Shown piece by piece: positions 15,715-17,900 of a DNA stretch of 17,900 nucleotides. A program made the translations under genes and the position numbers. Each line of letters starts with the position of its first letter. Position 1 is the stretch's first letter. The DNA is from Falciphora oryzae (taxonomy: Eukaryota > Ascomycota > Sordariomycetes > Magnaporthales > Magnaporthaceae). A model generated the notes under the pieces. That model saw only the letters and a program-made list of their open reading frames with translations, did not search any database and had not been told where the DNA came from. The stretch lies in the NCBI GenBank assembly GCA_000733355.1, contig JNVV01000091.1, positions 73,262 to 91,161 on the forward strand, in the 5' to 3' direction.

Positions 15715-15850
15715 GTTAAATTTTGCTAGCATTTGACTAGAAATTGGGCGAGTTATTTAACTGAAAAAAAAAGGTATTTAATATGCGTTTTCCTGCTATC
15801 CAATTCGCTGTCCGACTCGCTTGGGTGTCCGACTCGCTTGTGAACCACGT
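15715..15850. mobile_element. Right arm of a third foldback MITE (half element)
   Basis: This stretch resembles the right arm of MITE 2 (GGGCGAGTTATTTAA, poly-A, GGTATTTAATATGCG). It ends in the same TGAACCACGT followed by TA (15851-15852), with the doubled motif TGTCCGACTCGCTT at 15809-15822 and 15826-15839. Its left arm is missing: the sequence left of MITE 2 is already the hAT end. It looks like an older element in which MITE 2 landed and whose left half was then lost. Confidence 0.75.
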
Positions 15851-15956
15851 TACTAATAATAACAACACGGAAAACCTAGAAAATAAAGATAAAAACAAAA
15901 GGAAATTTGAATTAATAAAGGGCGATATGGATTATTAAACGAAAATTTTGTTATTA

Positions 15957-15959
15957 TTT

Positions 15960-15990
<31 letters not shown>
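15957..15990. repeat. Tetranucleotide microsatellite (TTTA)n
   Basis: About eight TATT/TTTA units in the AT-rich interior of the hAT-type element. Confidence 0.9.
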
Positions 15991-16120
15991 TATGTGACTA
16001 CGGTAGTCACCCGTAGTTAGTTAATAGTTAGTCAGTCATAGTCATAATCACCTTTATGACTACGATAGTTAGTCATATTCACGGCCGTGACTATAACTTT
16101 TGACTAAATTCCCAACCCTG

Positions 16121-16128
16121 GATAGCGC
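16121..16128. repeat. 8-bp target-site duplication, right copy
   Basis: GATAGCGC, identical to 14813-14820, immediately outside the right terminal inverted repeat. The ankyrin coding sequence resumes here on the minus strand. Confidence 0.92.
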
Positions 16129-16154
16129 GGCCTTTGTCGAGCAGTAGCTTCACC

Positions 16155-16419
16155 TTCCCCCCGAAAAATTTTCCTATCGGACCCACTGTTAGTAGCCGCT
16201 AAGGAATCCCGGCCATTTTGGTATTGGTGCTACCAAAAATGAGCCGGTAGCACAACGGGGTCTAACAGGCCATTTGGCTTTGTTTGACCCGCGTTCTCCG
16301 ACTCCTTTCAACAACGACGTCGGCAACGCAACTGGGCCAAAAAAGCAGAGAATGGCTGGCAAAAGTATGCGGGTGCCTATTGCCAATCGAGGGGAAAGCC
16401 TGCACCCTATCGCCCAGGG
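16155..16419. other. Unassigned interval between the ankyrin relic and the LTR
   Basis: No gene is supported in these 265 bp. Ankyrin similarity stops at 16154 and the LTR begins at 16420. A short imperfect hairpin (CATTTTGGTA..TACCAAAAATG near 16215-16242) is the only structure noticed. It may be flanking DNA of the Gypsy insertion or the edge of another element. Confidence 0.4.
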
Positions 16420-16797
16420 TGTAACAAGGGGTCAAAGACGGCTTGGAGAAGGATCTCTATATTGCAGATAATCTTTCTATGGGCTCAAGAGATGCTTAAG
16501 GAAGAAGGAATCTGTAACAAGGGGTCAAAGACGGCTTGGAGAAGGATCTCTATATTGCAGATAATCTTTCTATGGGCTCAAGAGATGCTTGAGGAAGAAG
16601 GAATCTTTCATGGAGGACATAGGAGATGGCAGGATTTATATAAACCACCCTGTAATCCGTGCGAAGTATCGAGTACATGATTCACACTGCCCTTCCAGCC
16701 TTCGGCCTTTGGGCCTCGGGGCCGTTGGGCACCTATACCGGTTCCCGGACCTTCTGTGGGGCCGATTAGGTGAGTCCACAAGTTCTTCCGTGTGACA
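16420..16797 (-). repeat. 3' LTR of a Gypsy-type retrotransposon, with an internal 93-bp duplication
   Basis: On the minus strand the LTR starts TGTCACACGG at 16797 and ends CTTGTTACA at 16420, with the usual TG..CA ends. A TTTATATAAA box (16635-16644) is the likely promoter. A 93-bp unit is tandemly duplicated (16421-16513 and 16514-16606, one clear A/G difference), which lengthens this LTR to 378 bp. The integrase frame of the internal region ends inside the first bases of the LTR. An inverted copy of the LTR is at 17648-17900. Confidence 0.85.
16421..16606. repeat. 93-bp tandem duplication inside the LTR
   Basis: Two head-to-tail copies, each starting GTAACAAGGGGTCAAAGACG and ending GAAGAAGGAATCT. 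They differ at GCTTAAGG versus GCTTGAGG. In the second LTR only the inner part is in the window, so whether it shares the duplication cannot be told. Confidence 0.92.
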
Positions 16798-17640
16798 CTA
16801 TCCTCCTTTTCCTAGGGCGCGTTTCGAAACCTTTTAAAGCCCGTTTAAAAGATGCGGCCGCGCCTATATTTTGTGGTACGCGGGGGTCCCTAGGCTTATC
16901 GGGGTTGAGCCGATGAAAGGCAACAACGTGTTGCTTAGATCCGTCGGTATCGAAGTGCTCCCAAGGTTCCCACGTCCAGTCCTTTTTTCGTGGGTAATCT
17001 TCCCATCGGATAAGGTAACGAACCTTCCCGCTTGTATCCATGGAATCCATAACCTTTTTTACAACGAAATCTCCTATAACCGAGGGGGCCTCCCGCAGTA
17101 CCTGGTTAGGGTTAGGTCGTGCCTGAATGCCAGAGCGGTAGGGCTCGATAAGGGACACGTGGAAAGCGTTATGGATTTTCCAGGTTTTAGGCAGGGCTAG
17201 TCGTACCGCCGTGGGAGAAATAACTTTAAGGATCCGGAAGGGCCCGAGCATTTTAGCATCGAATTTTTTGGCGGGGCGACGGGTTTTAATGTGCCGGGCG
17301 TTTAATATAACGAACTGTCCTTCGGTAAGGACCGGCGAGGGGCTTTTCCTTTTATCGGCCCAATGTTTCATTCGTTCCCGGGCTTTTTCGAGGTGTTGTT
17401 TGGCTTTTTCGTGCACCTGGGTTATCTAATGCCGGTAGAGTTGGCTTGTTGGATTGCGTATTCGTTTTAGGAAAGGGGGATTATTGGAAGTTAGGTGGTA
17501 CCCGTAGTTGGCGAAAAAGGGAGTAATGGAGGTACTTGCCGAGGATATATTATTATAGGCAAATTCCGCCGTAGGTAATAGCTTAACCCAGTTAGTTATT
17601 TCGTAATTTACGAAAGACCTAAGGTAGGCTTCCAGGCTTT
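16766..17640 (-). pseudogene. C-terminal integrase of a chromodomain Gypsy retrotransposon
   Basis: From 17640 the minus strand reads LEAYLRSFVNYEITNWVKLL, then PTAEFAYNNISSASTSITPF, the end of the integrase core of Gypsy elements. An in-frame TAG stands at 17428-17426. The same frame continues HEKAKQHLEKARERMKHWAD, KKFDAKMLGPFRILKVISP and IHNAFHVSLIEPY (the GPF/Y module), then a chromodomain (VRYLIRWEDYPRKKDWTWEP), ending TAA 16768-16766 just inside the LTR. Chromodomains target integration to marked chromatin. Gag, protease, RT, RNase H and the catalytic D,D part of integrase are absent because the copy is cut at about 17645 by an oppositely oriented LTR. A relic; family assignment is firm. 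Confidence 0.9.
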
Positions 17641-17647
17641 AGTTAAG

Positions 17648-17900
17648 TGTCACACGGAAGAACTTGTGGACTCACCTAATCGGCCCCACAGAAGGTCCGG
17701 GAACCGGTATAGGTGCCTAACGGCCCCGAGGCCCAAAGGCCGAAGGCCGGAGGGGCAGTGTGAATCATGTACTCGATACTTCGCACGGATCACAGGGTGG
17801 TTTATATAAACCCTGCCATCTCCTATGTCCTCCATGAAAGATTCCTTTTTCCTCAAGCATCTCTTGAGCCCATAGAAAGATTATCTGCAATCTAGAGATT
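17648..17900 (+). repeat. Second LTR of the same family, inverted orientation, partial
   Basis: Starts TGTCACACGG at 17648 and runs off the right edge. It aligns to the complement of 16545-16797 with about seven differences in 253 bp, mostly C/T transitions. It is in the opposite orientation to the integrase relic it abuts, so it is not that element's own LTR. It is best read as the 5' LTR of a separate plus-strand copy that inserted into the older one. The expected 5-bp target duplication would be GTTAAG-adjacent (about 17643-17647) and repeated beyond the window. Confidence 0.8.

Larger units (their letters stand above)
14821..16120. mobile_element. hAT-type non-autonomous DNA element, 1300 bp
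   Basis: Its ends are perfect 25-bp terminal inverted repeats, 14821-14845 and 16096-16120, each starting CAGGGTTGGG from the outside. They are flanked by the 8-bp duplication GATAGCGC. CAGGG-type ends plus an 8-bp duplication are diagnostic of hAT elements. There is no transposase frame, so it is non-autonomous. The right subterminal region (15995-16095) is dense in AGTCA/TGACT motifs in both orientations, as expected for transposase binding. The left one is almost absent because foldback elements begin only 30 bp in. The interior is strongly AT-rich, unlike the GC-rich ankyrin DNA it sits in. It contains two complete foldback elements and half of a third. Confidence 0.88.
14268..16154 (-). 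pseudogene. Ankyrin-repeat array split by a hAT-type element
   Basis: The minus strand carries at least six ankyrin repeats. Two are alike (LVKLLLDKGATIETKD; near-identical 99-bp units around 14604-14657 and 14703-14756). Three have the longer form RLLAAELGADKEAKxxxGCTPLHLAA. The array is in one frame except for TAG at 14590-14588, where TGG (IGWTPLH) is expected. The frame continues without a stop into the STAND-type start at 14206, but homology to ankyrin ends at CTPLHD (about 14268), so this is a junction and not a fusion gene. On the other side the array is interrupted by the 1300-bp element at 14821-16120 and resumes for only 34 bp (16121-16154), to VKLLLDKG, before unrelated sequence. 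The whole gene upstream is gone. The array is a relic, probably of an NLR-like or ankyrin protein. Confidence 0.8.

Noticed and set aside
14851..15850. CRISPR-like or satellite array, because of the many short repeats.
   Set aside because: The repeats are inverted arms of foldback elements bounded by TA, not regularly spaced direct repeats with unique spacers.

Overview
The window looks like a transposon-rich, gene-poor stretch of a filamentous ascomycete (Pezizomycotina) genome. The reasons are short spliceosomal introns (59 to 95 bp, GT..AG), a HET-domain gene, a fungal STAND-type N-terminal domain, a Zn2Cys6 factor, a fungal mitochondrial biotin synthase, and LINE, Harbinger, hAT-like and chromodomain Gypsy elements. 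I cannot assign a genus. No rRNA, tRNA or CRISPR array was seen.

Layout. 1-2515 (minus): body of a LINE retrotransposon with reverse transcriptase and RNase H in one open frame, cut on the left by the window edge and truncated on the right. 2516-5793: a PIF/Harbinger-type DNA transposon with two convergent intact genes, a DDE transposase (plus) and a Myb/SANT-like partner (minus). 5884-7619 (plus): an ankyrin-repeat gene of about 12 repeats, broken by a 19-bp unit present three times. 7732-9562 (plus): a HET-domain incompatibility gene with one nonsense codon and three small frameshifts. 9615-10975 (minus): an intact two-exon biotin synthase, the one clear housekeeping gene. 11879-14206: a mosaic of gene pieces: 5' end of a GHKL-ATPase-like gene, 5' end of a Zn2Cys6 factor, a GT31-like glycosyltransferase piece, a lipase-like piece, and the 5' end of a STAND-type gene. 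14268-16154 (minus): a second ankyrin array, split by a 1300-bp hAT-type element with an 8-bp target duplication. That element contains foldback elements nested in one another. 16155-17900: remains of a chromodomain Gypsy retrotransposon, its integrase tail and 3' LTR, joined to a second LTR of the same family in inverted orientation.

How it fits together. Ankyrin, HET, lipase-like and STAND N-terminal modules are typical of fungal allorecognition and NLR-like genes. Here almost all are broken, so the region reads as a graveyard of such genes around a working biotin synthase. Transposon ages differ: the LINE and Harbinger frames are open, while the Gypsy tail, ankyrin array and STAND piece carry stops compatible with C-to-T mutation. 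All frameshift calls rest on one sequence, and assembly error has not been excluded.
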